From Microvirga vignae (GTDB lineage: Bacteria > Pseudomonadota > Alphaproteobacteria > Rhizobiales > Beijerinckiaceae): DNA of 64,000 bases. Made by a program: the position numbers and the translations under genes. Under the pieces are notes generated by a model. It ran no database searches and was not told the DNA's origin. It was given only the letters and a program-made list of their open reading frames with translations. The DNA lies in NCBI RefSeq assembly GCF_001017175.1, contig NZ_LCYG01000015.1, positions 1 through 64,000 of the forward strand, read 5' to 3'. How positions within the stretch are numbered: the stretch's first letter is position 1; the number at the start of each line of letters is the position of its first letter. Shown in pieces: positions 18,818 through 27,676 of the stretch.

Positions 18818-19699
18818 ATGACCAAACCCCTTTTCCTCGGCATCGACGGCGGTGGCACGAAATGCCGGGCGCGGCTTCGAGATGCCGATGGCGCCTTGCT
18901 GGGAGAAGGAACGGGTGGCCCGTCGAATATTCGCCTCGATCCCGATCTGGTCTGGAACTCCATTCTGACTGCCTGCCGTGAAGCGCTGGCCCAAGCCGGA
19001 TTGCAGGAAGGTAACCTCAAGACAATACATGCCGGCATGGGGGCAGCAGGCGCAGGGCAGGCGAGCGCGGTGGAGCGGCTTCTCTCCCGCCCCAACCCCT
19101 TCGCCGCTTTCGCTATCGATACGGATGCACATACTGCCTGGCTCGGTGCCTTTAATGGGGGCGATGGTGCCATCCTGATCCTGGGCACGGGCTCGTGCGG
19201 CTATGGCGGCGTGAATGGGCAGTGCCGTTACGTCGGCGGCTGGGGCTTCGAGATTTCCGATGAAGGCAGCGGAGCCGCCCTGGGGCGCGATCTTCTGCGC
19301 CGCTGCGTCTGGGCGCATGACGGGCGGGTCCCTTCCACTCCCCTCTCCGATGCACTTCTGGCCGAGTTCAACAACGATCTCGAGGTGCTGGTTGATTGGG
19401 TCGGCAATGCGCGCCCCGGAGACTACGCCCGCTATGCGCCGCTGGTGTTCGAATATGCCAACAGGCGCGATCCGCTGGGCATTGCCCTAGTCGAGGATTC
19501 AGCCGCTGGCGCCACGCGCATCGCGACGCGCCTGCTCGAAATCGGCGCACCGGCCTTGTGCCTGTTCGGCGGCTTGGCGGATCCTTTAAGGCCCTGGCTG
19601 CCGCCTCCGATTCAACAAACAATCGTGCCGCCTCAGGCAGATGCCTTGGATGGGGCCATTCTTCTGGGGCGGAATGCCTCGTCGCGGAGGCAGCCATGA
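18818..19699 (+). CDS. BadF/BadG/BcrA/BcrD-type ATPase, probable N-acetylglucosamine/glucosamine kinase
   Basis: The 293-residue sugar kinase of the ASKHA fold has the phosphate-1 motif FLGIDGGGTKCRARL (residue 7), the phosphate-2 motif ILILGTGSCGYGG (about 120), GGWGFEISDEGSGAALGR (sugar-binding region) and ALCLFGGLADPL near the C terminus. Relatives phosphorylate GlcNAc or glucosamine. The stop overlaps the next gene's ATG by four bases (ATGA). Its neighbours (GntR, SIS deaminase, nagA) imply that it makes GlcNAc-6-phosphate for NagA. It is the first gene of the operon behind the TGGT boxes. The substrate is inferred from context. Confidence 0.85.
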   Translation: MTKPLFLGIDGGGTKCRARLRDADGALLGEGTGGPSNIRLDPDLVWNSILTACREALAQAGLQEGNLKTIHAGMGAAGAGQASAVERLLSRPNPFAAFAIDTDAHTAWLGAFNGGDGAILILGTGSCGYGGVNGQCRYVGGWGFEISDEGSGAALGRDLLRRCVWAHDGRVPSTPLSDALLAEFNNDLEVLVDWVGNARPGDYARYAPLVFEYANRRDPLGIALVEDSAAGATRIATRLLEIGAPALCLFGGLADPLRPWLPPPIQQTIVPPQADALDGAILLGRNASSRRQP

Positions 19700-20478
19700 A
19701 TGACCACGCCACTGCAGCTCTTGCTCTTCCGCTGGACGAATCCAATCCCACACCGCTCTACCTCCAGCTCCAGCAATCCATCGAGGACGCTGTCCGCAAA
19801 GGTTCGCTGAAAGCAGACGACGCTCTTCCCGGCGAGCGCGACCTCGCCAAGCAACTCGGTATCTCGCGCGTGACCGTGCGCAAGGCCATTACCGGACTGG
19901 TAAAGAAGGGTGTGCTCATTCAGCGCTGGGGGTCGGGCACCTTTATCGCGCCGCAGATGCGTCTGGAGCAGCCGCTCTCGCAACTGTCGAGCTTTACGGA
20001 CGATATGTCCGCGCGAGGCCTGCAATCCTCCGCCGTTCTGTTGAACCGCTCCACCGGTCAAGCCTCGCCTGATGAGCTGATGGCGCTGGGCCTCTCTCCC
20101 GGCGAGAGCGTGAGCCGCGTCAATCGGTTGCGCATGGCCAACGGCATCCCCATGGCCATCGAACATGCGGTGATCCCGTCTCGCTTCCTGCCGGATCCCA
20201 GCTTGGTGAAGCAATCGCTTTACGCTGCATTGCATGAACAAGGTTATATGCCGGCCCGCGCCTTGCAACGGCTTCATGCGGTGCTGCTGAACGAGGAACA
20301 GGCGACCCTGCTCCACGTTCCACCTCAGAGCCCTGCCCTTTACATCGAGCGCCGCTCGTTCACGGCAGCAGGCGAAGTCGTCGAGTTCACCTCGTCCTAT
20401 TACCGGGGCGATGCCTATGATTTCGTGGCCGAGCTGACTATCAGCCCGCCCGAGCGGATGTCGCATGATGATGCCTGA
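19696..20478 (+). CDS. GntR/UTRA transcriptional regulator (NagQ/NagR type)
   Basis: This 260-residue regulator has an N-terminal winged helix (PLYLQLQQSIEDAVRKGSL; DLAKQLGISRVTVRKAITGL, residues about 50-70; GSGTFIAPQ). A C-terminal UTRA effector domain follows (SVSRVNRLRMANGIPMAIE; LYIERRSFTAAGEVVEFTSS). HutC-subfamily members in amino-sugar operons respond to phosphorylated amino sugars. ATG 19696 overlaps the kinase stop by four bases; the frame continues upstream only as noise. It probably represses its own operon and perhaps the linked uptake and MurNAc units through the TGGT boxes. Confidence 0.87.
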   Translation: MNDHATAALALPLDESNPTPLYLQLQQSIEDAVRKGSLKADDALPGERDLAKQLGISRVTVRKAITGLVKKGVLIQRWGSGTFIAPQMRLEQPLSQLSSFTDDMSARGLQSSAVLLNRSTGQASPDELMALGLSPGESVSRVNRLRMANGIPMAIEHAVIPSRFLPDPSLVKQSLYAALHEQGYMPARALQRLHAVLLNEEQATLLHVPPQSPALYIERRSFTAAGEVVEFTSSYYRGDAYDFVAELTISPPERMSHDDA

Positions 20479-21514
20479 TTTGAATTCTTCCATAACCGCC
20501 ATGTTGAGCGAGGCCCGCGAAGCCCCGGAGGTGGTGGCGCGCCTGCTCACCAGCAATGCGGCTCTGTGCCGTGACCTCGGCGAGCGCCTTCGTCAATCAC
20601 CTCCGCCGTTCGCTGTCACCTGCGCGCGCGGCAGCTCGGACAATGCGGCGACCTTCGTCAAATACCTGCTCGAAATTCATTCAGGTCTCGTCACCGCCTC
20701 TGTTGGTCCCTCCGTGACATCGGTGTATGAGGCTCGCCCTCGCATGCGCGACGCGTTGTTCCTCGCCGTCTCGCAATCGGGCCGCAGCCCGGACATTCTC
20801 AATCTTGCGCAGGCCGGCCGCGATGACGGGGCATTGACGGTGGCTCTCGTCAACGACACCGCATCACCCCTGGCCTCTACCTGCGAGGTCGTGCTGCCGC
20901 TCCATGCAGAGTCAGAAAAAAGTGTTGCCGCGACAAAGTCATTCATCGCAGCGCTCGCCGCAGGCTTTCAGCTGGTGGCGCACTGGTCGCAGGACCAGGA
21001 GCTGCTTGCAGCCCTCGATACCTTGCCGGATGTCCTTGCCAAGGCTGCTGCCATCGACTGGTCGGCGGCGCTCCCTGAGCTGTCCCAAGCCAACGACCTC
21101 TTCGTCGTCGGGCGCGGCGTCGGTTTCGCCGTTGCGCAGGAAGCGGCGCTCAAGCTGAAGGAAACCTCGGGCGTTCACGCCGAAGCCATGAGTGCAGCCG
21201 AACTCATGCATGGTCCGTGGACCCTGGCGGGGGATCACTTCCCGATCCTTGTCCTCAGCCAGCGCGATGAGACCCTGAGCGGCGTGAACGATCTCGTCAC
21301 CAGGCTCCACGAACAGGGCATTCCTGTCGTCGTTGCGGGTGCAGCTGAAGGGCCCGCGACGGTCATGCTGCCCTCGGTCGAGGATGTGCACCCCTATCTT
21401 GCTCCGATCGCCATGATCCAGAGCTTCTATCCCCTCGTGAACGCCATTGCCCTGGCGCGGGGCCGCAACCCGGACAACCCGCCGCGCCTGCGCAAAGTGA
21501 CGGAGACGGTTTGA
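20465..21514 (+). CDS. SIS-domain glucosamine-6-phosphate deaminase (NagB-II type)
   Basis: The 349-residue protein has two SIS domains. The first shows AVTCARGSSDNAATFVKYLL and LFLAVSQSGRSPDILNLA (about residue 100). The second shows LFVVGRGVGFAVAQEAALKL (about 217) and HAEAMSAAELMHGP. It matches the isomerase half of GlmS without the glutaminase domain. Such NagB-II enzymes convert glucosamine-6-phosphate to fructose-6-phosphate and ammonia. The first of three ATG-type codons (20465) overlaps gntR by 14 bases, and nagA follows with a one-base TGATG overlap. It completes entry of GlcNAc into glycolysis. Confidence 0.88.
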   Translation: MMMPDLNSSITAMLSEAREAPEVVARLLTSNAALCRDLGERLRQSPPPFAVTCARGSSDNAATFVKYLLEIHSGLVTASVGPSVTSVYEARPRMRDALFLAVSQSGRSPDILNLAQAGRDDGALTVALVNDTASPLASTCEVVLPLHAESEKSVAATKSFIAALAAGFQLVAHWSQDQELLAALDTLPDVLAKAAAIDWSAALPELSQANDLFVVGRGVGFAVAQEAALKLKETSGVHAEAMSAAELMHGPWTLAGDHFPILVLSQRDETLSGVNDLVTRLHEQGIPVVVAGAAEGPATVMLPSVEDVHPYLAPIAMIQSFYPLVNAIALARGRNPDNPPRLRKVTETV

Positions 21515-22650
21515 TGCCGATTGCCCTGACAGGTGCCCGCGTCTTCGACGGCACGCATATGCTCGAAGGCCGCGCCGTCGTCATCGAGAACGGCCACATC
21601 ATTGCCGTCCCGCAGGAGCGGGATCTTGGCGCAGGGATCCGCCGACGTGCCGTGGCAGGACTTCTTGCGCCAGGCTTCATCGACGTGCAGGTGAATGGCG
21701 GCGGCGGCGTGATGTTCAACGATGTGCGCAGTGTGGACGGTCTCAAGACCATCGCCGCGGCGCATCGCAAATACGGCACCACGGGCCTTCTGCCCACTTT
21801 CATCACCGATGTGCGTGAGAAGATGGCCGAGGCCGTCGAAGCCATGCGTTCGGCACTGTTCATGCGTGTTCCCGGCGTGCTCGGGATCCATCTTGAAGGG
21901 CCCTTCATCAGTCCTGAGCGCAAGGGCGTCCACAACGCCAGCTTCATCCGGCCGATGGAGGAGGAAGATCTCGACATCCTGCGCTCCTTGAAGGAAGGCC
22001 GCACACTTGTCACGCTGGCTCCTGAGCGCAACAGCATGGAGTCGATCGCAAAGCTGGCTGCAGCCGGCGTCCTCGTCTGTGCAGGCCATACGGCAAGCGA
22101 CTACGAGACAGTGATGGAGGCCTTCCGTCATGGCCTCAGAGGCTTCACGCATCTTTACAATGCCATGCCGCCGCTCGCCGGGCGCGATCCCGGACCGGTG
22201 GGCGCTGCCCTCGACAATCGCGACACTTGGTGCGGGCTCATCGTCGACGGCCATCACGTCAGCGATGCAGCGTTGCGTTTGGCTATCGCCGCCAAAGGCA
22301 CGGAGCGGATGATGATTGTGACGGATGCTATGTCCGTGACCGGAACGGACATGAAGAGTTTCGAGCTCCATGGCCGCACGATCTATCGCAAGGACGGCCG
22401 GCTCACAACGGAGGATGGAACGCTCGCAGGCTCGGACCTCGACATGGCAAGCGCTGTGCGAAACTCTGTGGAACGGCTTGGTCTTGGCCTGTCTGACGTG
22501 CTGCGCATGGCGTCTCTCGTGCCGGCAACCTTCTTGAGATTGGATCGCGAACTCGGACACATCGCTCCGGGTTTCCGCGCCGACCTCGTGCTGCTCGACG
22601 AAGGCCTCCATGTGCAGGAGACCTGGATCGGTGGGGAGAGCCTGTCTTAA
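21514..22650 (+). CDS. nagA: N-acetylglucosamine-6-phosphate deacetylase
   Basis: This 378-residue amidohydrolase has LAPGFIDVQVNGGGGVMFND (residues about 48-67, HxN-type variant), LGIHLEGPFISPERKGVHN (metal Glu), VCAGHTASDYETVMEA, GFTHLYNAMPPLAGRDPG (metal His) and IVTDAMSVTG (catalytic Asp). It removes acetate from GlcNAc-6-phosphate, feeding the SIS deaminase just upstream, whose stop it overlaps by one base. It is the last gene of the kinase-gntR-deaminase-nagA operon. It converges with the acetyltransferase gene, overlapping its end by four bases. Confidence 0.94.
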   Translation: MPIALTGARVFDGTHMLEGRAVVIENGHIIAVPQERDLGAGIRRRAVAGLLAPGFIDVQVNGGGGVMFNDVRSVDGLKTIAAAHRKYGTTGLLPTFITDVREKMAEAVEAMRSALFMRVPGVLGIHLEGPFISPERKGVHNASFIRPMEEEDLDILRSLKEGRTLVTLAPERNSMESIAKLAAAGVLVCAGHTASDYETVMEAFRHGLRGFTHLYNAMPPLAGRDPGPVGAALDNRDTWCGLIVDGHHVSDAALRLAIAAKGTERMMIVTDAMSVTGTDMKSFELHGRTIYRKDGRLTTEDGTLAGSDLDMASAVRNSVERLGLGLSDVLRMASLVPATFLRLDRELGHIAPGFRADLVLLDEGLHVQETWIGGESLS

Positions 22651-23093
22651 GTCGCCGCTCCCTTCTCGTAGAAAACGAAACTGCGATTGCGTCCCGCAAA
22701 CTCGCGTTCGTAGCGACGCGTGACCCGCCAACCGTGGCGCTCATAGAAGCGGCGCGCTCCGTGATTGTCGCGGAAGCACTCCAGGCTTTTTGCGCCTCGT
22801 TTTTCCGCCGCCTCAAGAAGCCGCGCCCCACCACCTTGCCCGCTGACAGCAGGGTCCATGAAAAGCATGTCGATATGGCCGTCGGTCATCAGTAGGAAGC
22901 CGGCGATCTTGCCGTTTTGCTCTGCGATCAACATGCACTCGCATGATGAGCGGAAGCGCTCGGCGAAGAAGGCGGCATTGCGGGTTGCGAGCACCTCCGG
23001 CTCCAGGATCGTCCCGAATGATACGCTGTATGATCTCGCAGCCACCTCAGCCAGGGCTAGAATATCTTCAGCACGCGCTGGCCGCACGATCAC
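22647..23093 (-). CDS. GNAT family N-acetyltransferase
   Basis: The 148-residue GNAT protein begins MIVRPARAEDILALAEVAAR. It has the acetyl-CoA loop FMDPAVSGQGGGARLLEAAE (about residues 77-96, a Q/R-x-x-G-x-G/A equivalent) and the RFYERHGWRVTRRYEREF end. The start is GTG at 23093, overlapping the stop of the upstream ABC permease by four bases (GTGA), so it belongs to the importer operon. The acetyl acceptor is unknown; an amino sugar or amino acid from imported muropeptides is a guess from context. Confidence 0.8.
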   Translation of the reverse strand: MIVRPARAEDILALAEVAARSYSVSFGTILEPEVLATRNAAFFAERFRSSCECMLIAEQNGKIAGFLLMTDGHIDMLFMDPAVSGQGGGARLLEAAEKRGAKSLECFRDNHGARRFYERHGWRVTRRYEREFAGRNRSFVFYEKGAAT

Positions 23094-23914
23094 GACTGAC
23101 CTCTCAGACGCGGATCGAGGGTGTCACGCAAGGAATCGCCGAGAAGATTGAAGCCGAATGAGAGGAAGAGAATCGCAAATCCGGCAAAGATCGCGCTCCA
23201 GGGGGAGAGCATGAGGAAGTTGCGACCTTCGGAGAGCATCAATCCGAGTGATGGCGTTGGCGGTTGCGTGCCGAGGCCGAGGAAGGAGAGCGAGGCTTCC
23301 ACCAGGATTGCAGCGGAGAGCAGAAGGCTTGTCTGCACGAGAATGACGGAGGCCATGTTCGGCAGGATGTGCAGGAAGATGATGCGCGCATCCGATGCGC
23401 CGATGGCCCTCGCGCCCGCGACAAACTCGCTCTCGCAGAGAACCAGCGCCGGGCCACGCAGGAGCCGCGCGAAAATCGGCGTATAGACCACCGCGATGGC
23501 GGCCGCCGCGCTGTAGGTATGAGGGCCCAGCACGGCGATGATGCCGATGGCGAGGAGCATTACCGGAAATGCGAAGAGCACGTCCATGATACGCATGATG
23601 ATACGGTCGAGCCAGCCGCGATAATAGGCTGCCGTCAGACCGAGAGTCCCACCGGCGAGCAGTGCAATACCGACGGCAAGCACACAGGCAATGAGCGAAG
23701 TCCGATAGCCATAGAGAATGCGTGTGAGAACATCGCGCCCCAGCTGATCGGTGCCGAGCCAGTTGAGCTCGGTCGGGCCTCTCAGGCGGCGCGCCACGCT
23801 CTGTGCCATCGGGTCGTAGGGCGCAAAGAGTGGAGCGCCAATGGCAAGGACGATCTGGATCACCACCAGGAGCACGGCGAAGGTGAGGAGCTTGTTCTTG
23901 ATCAGGTATTTCAC
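23090..23914 (-). CDS. ABC transporter permease, DppC-like
   Basis: The 274-residue inner-membrane permease of the dipeptide/oligopeptide/nickel type has LNWLGTDQLGRDVLTRILYGY (in part) after the first segment. The cytoplasmic EAA loop reads VAGARAIGASDARIIFLHIL (about residue 160), and the C terminus reads GDSLRDTLDPRLRG. Five to six membrane spans are visible. It pairs with the DppB-like permease 3 bases upstream and the binding protein before that. No ATPase genes for this importer lie in the window. Position in the amino-sugar region suggests a cell-wall peptide or amino-sugar ligand (inferred). Confidence 0.9.
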   Translation of the reverse strand: MKYLIKNKLLTFAVLLVVIQIVLAIGAPLFAPYDPMAQSVARRLRGPTELNWLGTDQLGRDVLTRILYGYRTSLIACVLAVGIALLAGGTLGLTAAYYRGWLDRIIMRIMDVLFAFPVMLLAIGIIAVLGPHTYSAAAAIAVVYTPIFARLLRGPALVLCESEFVAGARAIGASDARIIFLHILPNMASVILVQTSLLLSAAILVEASLSFLGLGTQPPTPSLGLMLSEGRNFLMLSPWSAIFAGFAILFLSFGFNLLGDSLRDTLDPRLRGQS

Positions 23915-23917
23915 GAC

Positions 23918-24865
23918 CTAGGCCCTCACCCGCGGATCGACGAGGATGTAGAGGAAATCGACCAGGAAGTTCACGATGACGAAGCCTGCGGTCACGACGA
24001 GGATCGTCGCCTGGATCAGCGGATAGTTCCGCTCGGCAATGGCACCGAGGATCAGACGGCCGAGGCCCGGAATCGCAAACACCTGTTCAACCACGATGGC
24101 GCCGCCGAGTAGATAGCCGGTCATGATGCCGACGCTCGTGAGAAAGGGGATGAGCGCATTGCGCAGGGCATGCTTGTAGACGACGCGCCGTTCCGGCAGG
24201 CCCTTGGCGCGGGCGGTGCGGATGTAATCCTGCCCCAGAGCATCGAGCATGGCCGAGCGCACAAGGCGTGAGAGGTTGGCAAGGATCGGAAGAGCCAGCG
24301 CGATGGACGGCAACAGCATGCGTTGAAGATTGCCGATAGGATCTTCAGAGAACGGCACATAGCCGAGTGATGCGAAACCCGGTGCCCAGGCGGAGAGCAG
24401 AAGGATCATGACGATCCCAAGCCAGAAGGACGGGATCGTGAGACCTGCAATAGCGCCGATGCGCATGGCGACATCAGCCGCGCCACCGTGTGTCTGCGCC
24501 ATATGACAGCCGACGGGGACCGCGAGAACCGCACCTATGACGAGCGCCAGAAAGGTGAGTTCGAGCGTCGGCCAAAGATGCATGAGGATTTCGGTAGCGA
24601 CCGGGCGACCAGTCCAGAGCGAGGTGCCGAAGTCGCCGTGAAGTGCCGCTCCGGCCCAAAGCACATACTGCTCGACGATTGGGCGGTCGAGACCGACACG
24701 CCGGTTGAGTTCCGCCATGCGCTCCGGTGTGATCTCGGTATTCGCGCCTAGCATGATCGCAACCGCATCGCCGGGGATCAGGCGGATCATTAGGAACACG
24801 ATGATCGAAACCCCGAAGAGAACGATAACGAGGTCGATGAGACGCGCGAGCAGAACTCGATTCAT
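23918..24865 (-). CDS. ABC transporter permease, DppB-like
   Basis: This 315-residue inner-membrane permease starts MNRVLLARLIDLVIVLFGVS with the family's FLMIRLIPGD. It has RRVGLDRPIVEQYV and the EAA-type loop YIRTARAKGLPERRVVYKHA (about residue 205), then ALRNALIPFLTSVG. ATG 24865 is preferred: the frame is open to 24937 but that part crosses a terminator-like hairpin and is unlike the family. It lies between the binding-protein gene and the DppC-like partner. Confidence 0.9.
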   Translation of the reverse strand: MNRVLLARLIDLVIVLFGVSIIVFLMIRLIPGDAVAIMLGANTEITPERMAELNRRVGLDRPIVEQYVLWAGAALHGDFGTSLWTGRPVATEILMHLWPTLELTFLALVIGAVLAVPVGCHMAQTHGGAADVAMRIGAIAGLTIPSFWLGIVMILLLSAWAPGFASLGYVPFSEDPIGNLQRMLLPSIALALPILANLSRLVRSAMLDALGQDYIRTARAKGLPERRVVYKHALRNALIPFLTSVGIMTGYLLGGAIVVEQVFAIPGLGRLILGAIAERNYPLIQATILVVTAGFVIVNFLVDFLYILVDPRVRA

Positions 24866-24880
24866 CAGGGCCAGCTCTTC

Positions 24881-24924
24881 AAAAAAGAAAAGCACCGGCG
24901 CATGCAAAAAAGCCGCGCCGGTGC
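24881..24924 (-). terminator. Intercistronic hairpin with T-run after the binding-protein gene
   Basis: GCACCGGCGC (24892-24901) pairs perfectly with GCGCCGGTGC (24915-24924). On the minus strand it is followed by TTTTCTTTTTT. It stands 10 bases after the stop of the solute-binding protein gene and before the permeases. It probably acts as a partial terminator or 3'-end stabiliser, so the binding protein is made in excess. Confidence 0.8.
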
Positions 24925-24933
24925 AGGTCATGA

Positions 24934-26433
24934 TCAATAGGAAGCGCTGCGCAGCATCATGAGCGAGCGGTTCGGCATCACGTCATAGCCCTTGAGCTTG
25001 TCGTTCATGGCCGAGAACAGCGTCCCATAGGTCAGATGCGCAACAGGGCCCGAGCAGGCGAGTTTCTTCTGCACCTGATCGTAGGCCGTCTTGCGCTCGG
25101 CCTGATCCGACAGGGTGCGTGCCTTGTCGAGCAGGCTGTCGATCTCCGCATCCGAGTACTTGAACACGTTGGTCGAACCGCCCGTGCGGAAGGTGCGGTA
25201 GAAGTACTCGTCCGGGTCGGGCTGGCCCGCATTGATCGAGGCGAACATGTCGAAGTTGCTATTGCGCCAATCCTGGATGAACTGGCCCTGCTCCTGGTTG
25301 ATCAGCTCAACCTTGAAGCCTACCTTGTTCAACTGTTCCTGCACGACCTGCGCGACGTCCTTGATGTCCTGGCGCGGCAGGACTTTCATGGACACGGCAA
25401 CCGGAGTCGTCACGCCCGCTTCCTTCAGGAGCGCCTGGGCCTTCGCCGGATCATGCGCATAGCAGCCGAACTCCTTCACATCGAGCGCCCAGGACTTGAG
25501 CGCCGGCGAGAGCGGGCCGCCCGGAACGCCCGCGCCGAAGAGGGCCGCTTCCACGATCTCCTTGCGGTTGATGGCGTAGTTCACCGCCTCGCGCACCTTC
25601 GGGTTATCGAAGGGCGGCTTCGACACGTTCATGCCGACGAGTGTGTAGGCGAGATCCATCGTCTCAGCGAGCTTCACGTTCGGCTTACCTTTGAGCTGCA
25701 GGGCAGTCGCCGCATCGATGTTCGGTAAAAGCGCATATTGGCCGTTGGTCAGGCCGACTTGGCGCGTGGCCGATTCAGGCACGATGTTGAACTTGAGGCC
25801 TGAGAGCTTCGGCAGCCCCTTCTCCCAGTAGACCTCGTTCTTGGTGAGCAGGATATAGCCGTTCGGCTGCCATTCCTGGAACTTGAACGGGCCGGTGCCC
25901 ACGGGCGTCTTCTGGAGCGCGTCCTTGTTGGTTTCCATGGAGCGCGGCACGATGGCAATGGTAGCGAGCGAACTGAGGAGGGCTGCAGAGGGCTCCTTGA
26001 GCTTCAGCTCGACGGTTTGCGCATCGGTGGCATTGGCGCTCTCGACCGCCGAGAGGCGGCTGGCGAGAGGCGAAGCGATGTCCTTGCTGAGCAGGCGCTT
26101 CACGGAAGCCACCACGTCCGCCGCCTCCAGCGCTGAGCCGTCGTGGAATCTTACCCCTGAGCGCAGCTTGAAGGTATAGGTCTTGCCGTCGGCCGAGATG
26201 GTCCAGGATTCGGCAAGGCTCGGGATGATCTTCAGATCTCTGTCGATGGCGGTGAGGCCCTCATAAATGTTGCCGTTCACCACCATGAAGCTCGGGAAGG
26301 CGGTGATGAGGTGGGGGTCGAGGCCGGTGGGGCCGAGATCCGCGCCGATTTCCAGAACCTGAGCCGAGGCGGTAGCCATCGCAGCCACCACGAAACCTGC
26401 GCTCAATGTGCTGCGCAGTGCTGACCTGAACAT
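24934..26433 (-). CDS. Family 5 extracellular solute-binding protein
   Basis: This 499-residue periplasmic protein has a Sec signal peptide (MFRSALRSTLSAGFVVAAMA, cleaved near ASAQ). Family-5 (DppA/OppA) marks include SLAESWTISADGKTYTFKLR (about residue 70), FHDGSALEAADVVAS and VREAVNYAINRKEIVEAAL. Family members bind peptides, nickel, glycosides or murein peptides. GGAGGACAAG precedes the ATG. Divergence from anmK across a shared TGGT-box region suggests that the ligand comes from cell-wall turnover, for example a muropeptide or an anhydro-amino sugar (inferred). A hairpin follows the stop. Confidence 0.92.
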   Translation of the reverse strand: MFRSALRSTLSAGFVVAAMATASAQVLEIGADLGPTGLDPHLITAFPSFMVVNGNIYEGLTAIDRDLKIIPSLAESWTISADGKTYTFKLRSGVRFHDGSALEAADVVASVKRLLSKDIASPLASRLSAVESANATDAQTVELKLKEPSAALLSSLATIAIVPRSMETNKDALQKTPVGTGPFKFQEWQPNGYILLTKNEVYWEKGLPKLSGLKFNIVPESATRQVGLTNGQYALLPNIDAATALQLKGKPNVKLAETMDLAYTLVGMNVSKPPFDNPKVREAVNYAINRKEIVEAALFGAGVPGGPLSPALKSWALDVKEFGCYAHDPAKAQALLKEAGVTTPVAVSMKVLPRQDIKDVAQVVQEQLNKVGFKVELINQEQGQFIQDWRNSNFDMFASINAGQPDPDEYFYRTFRTGGSTNVFKYSDAEIDSLLDKARTLSDQAERKTAYDQVQKKLACSGPVAHLTYGTLFSAMNDKLKGYDVMPNRSLMMLRSASY

Positions 26434-26469
26434 GCGTCTTGTCCTCCCTTGGAAGCCGCCAGGAATTTA

Positions 26470-26522
26470 TAGACCAGCTGCACGGACCTGTCATGGTCCA
26501 ATCTCATACCACTCTAGACCAC
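26470..26522. promoter_or_regulatory. Divergent promoter region with repeated TAGACCA/TGGTC boxes
   Basis: Between the binding-protein gene and anmK are TAGACCAG (26470-26477), TGGTCC (26494-26499), ATACCAC (26507-26513) and TAGACCAC (26515-26522). TGGTC...GACCA forms an inverted repeat across 26494-26521. On the minus strand TGGTCT and TGGTAT are spaced 10 bases, one helical turn. They match the kind of box seen at 18628 and 28770, so one regulator probably controls all three units. Confidence 0.5.
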
Positions 26523-26574
26523 CTGGCTTCCTGTGCTATGGTCCGGCACTCGAGCCTGATGCCCGGAGGAACCA

Positions 26575-27672
26575 ATGCCCCAACGTCCGCCCACCAAAGC
26601 CATTGGCGTGATCAGCGGAACGTCGATGGACGGCATCGATGTCTCCATCGTGGAGACGGATGGTGAGGCCTTCGTCGAACCGGGGCCCGGGCGCACCTTC
26701 TCCTACCCAGAGGACTTGAGAAAGACCCTCCAGGAACTGATCGCAGAGCCTGCCCGCGCGCAGAGCGAACCGCTGGCGGATCTCGAACGGGCTGTCACGC
26801 AGGCGCATATCGGAGCCATTCGTCGCTTCATGGAAGAGACGGGCATACCGGCTAAGGACGTGAGCCTCATCGGCTTTCACGGCCAGACGGTCTATCATCG
26901 GCCCGAGATCCGCTTCACGCGCCAGCTCGGTCTCGGCGCCATGGTCGCGCAGGAGCTTGGCGTCGACACCGTGGATCGCTTCCGCCATGCGGATGTGGCC
27001 TCTGGTGGTGAAGGCGCACCTTTCGTTCCGCTCTATCATCGTGCGCTTGCGAGTTCGCTGCCGCAGCCGATCATGATCCTCAATCTGGGCGGCGTCGGAA
27101 ACGTCACCTATATCGACGGCGGGACGGTGATTGCGTTCGACACTGGACCGGCGAGCGCTTTGCTCGACGATTTCGTCCTGCGCCGACGCGGCTTGAGCTT
27201 CGACGAAAACGGAAAGCTCGCGGCCTCCGGCAAGGTGGATGAGAAGCTCGTCACGGAATTCATGAGCAATCCCTTCTTCGGCCGTCCTGCCCCCAAATCC
27301 CTTGACCGTCAGGATTTTCATGCGCGCGCCAAGGGCGTCGAAGTCCTGTCAGACGAAGATGGCGCGGCAACGCTTGCAGCCTTCACCATCGAATCCGTCG
27401 CCGCCGCGCTCCGCCACGTGCCGCGCGCACCGCAGCGCTGGCTGGTCACTGGCGGCGGGCGGCTGAATGCACATTTCATGGGGCGTTTGCACGAGCGGCT
27501 CGGCGTTCCTGTCGACCCCGTGGAAGCCGTCGGCTGGAACGGCGACTTTCTCGAGGCGCAAGCCTTCGGCTATCTCGCCGTCAGGTCGACGCTCGGCTTG
27601 CCGCTGAGCCTCCCGACCACGACGGGCGTACCCAATCCCATGTCCGGTGGCGAACTGCATCGCGCGGCTTGA
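26575..27672 (+). CDS. anmK: 1,6-Anhydro-N-acetylmuramic acid kinase
   Basis: The 365-residue kinase begins AIGVISGTSMDGIDVSIVET (phosphate motif, residue 8) and carries LIGFHGQTVYHRPE (about 100), DTVDRFRHADVASGGEGAP (about 135), ILNLGGVGNVTYI (about 165) and AFDTGPASALLDDF. AnmK opens and phosphorylates anhMurNAc to MurNAc-6-phosphate, which MurQ (encoded 1.1 kb downstream) then cleaves. The first ATG after the operator region is used. The serine hydrolase gene starts 4 bases after its stop. Confidence 0.95.
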   Translation: MPQRPPTKAIGVISGTSMDGIDVSIVETDGEAFVEPGPGRTFSYPEDLRKTLQELIAEPARAQSEPLADLERAVTQAHIGAIRRFMEETGIPAKDVSLIGFHGQTVYHRPEIRFTRQLGLGAMVAQELGVDTVDRFRHADVASGGEGAPFVPLYHRALASSLPQPIMILNLGGVGNVTYIDGGTVIAFDTGPASALLDDFVLRRRGLSFDENGKLAASGKVDEKLVTEFMSNPFFGRPAPKSLDRQDFHARAKGVEVLSDEDGAATLAAFTIESVAAALRHVPRAPQRWLVTGGGRLNAHFMGRLHERLGVPVDPVEAVGWNGDFLEAQAFGYLAVRSTLGLPLSLPTTTGVPNPMSGGELHRAA

Positions 27673-27676
27673 GATC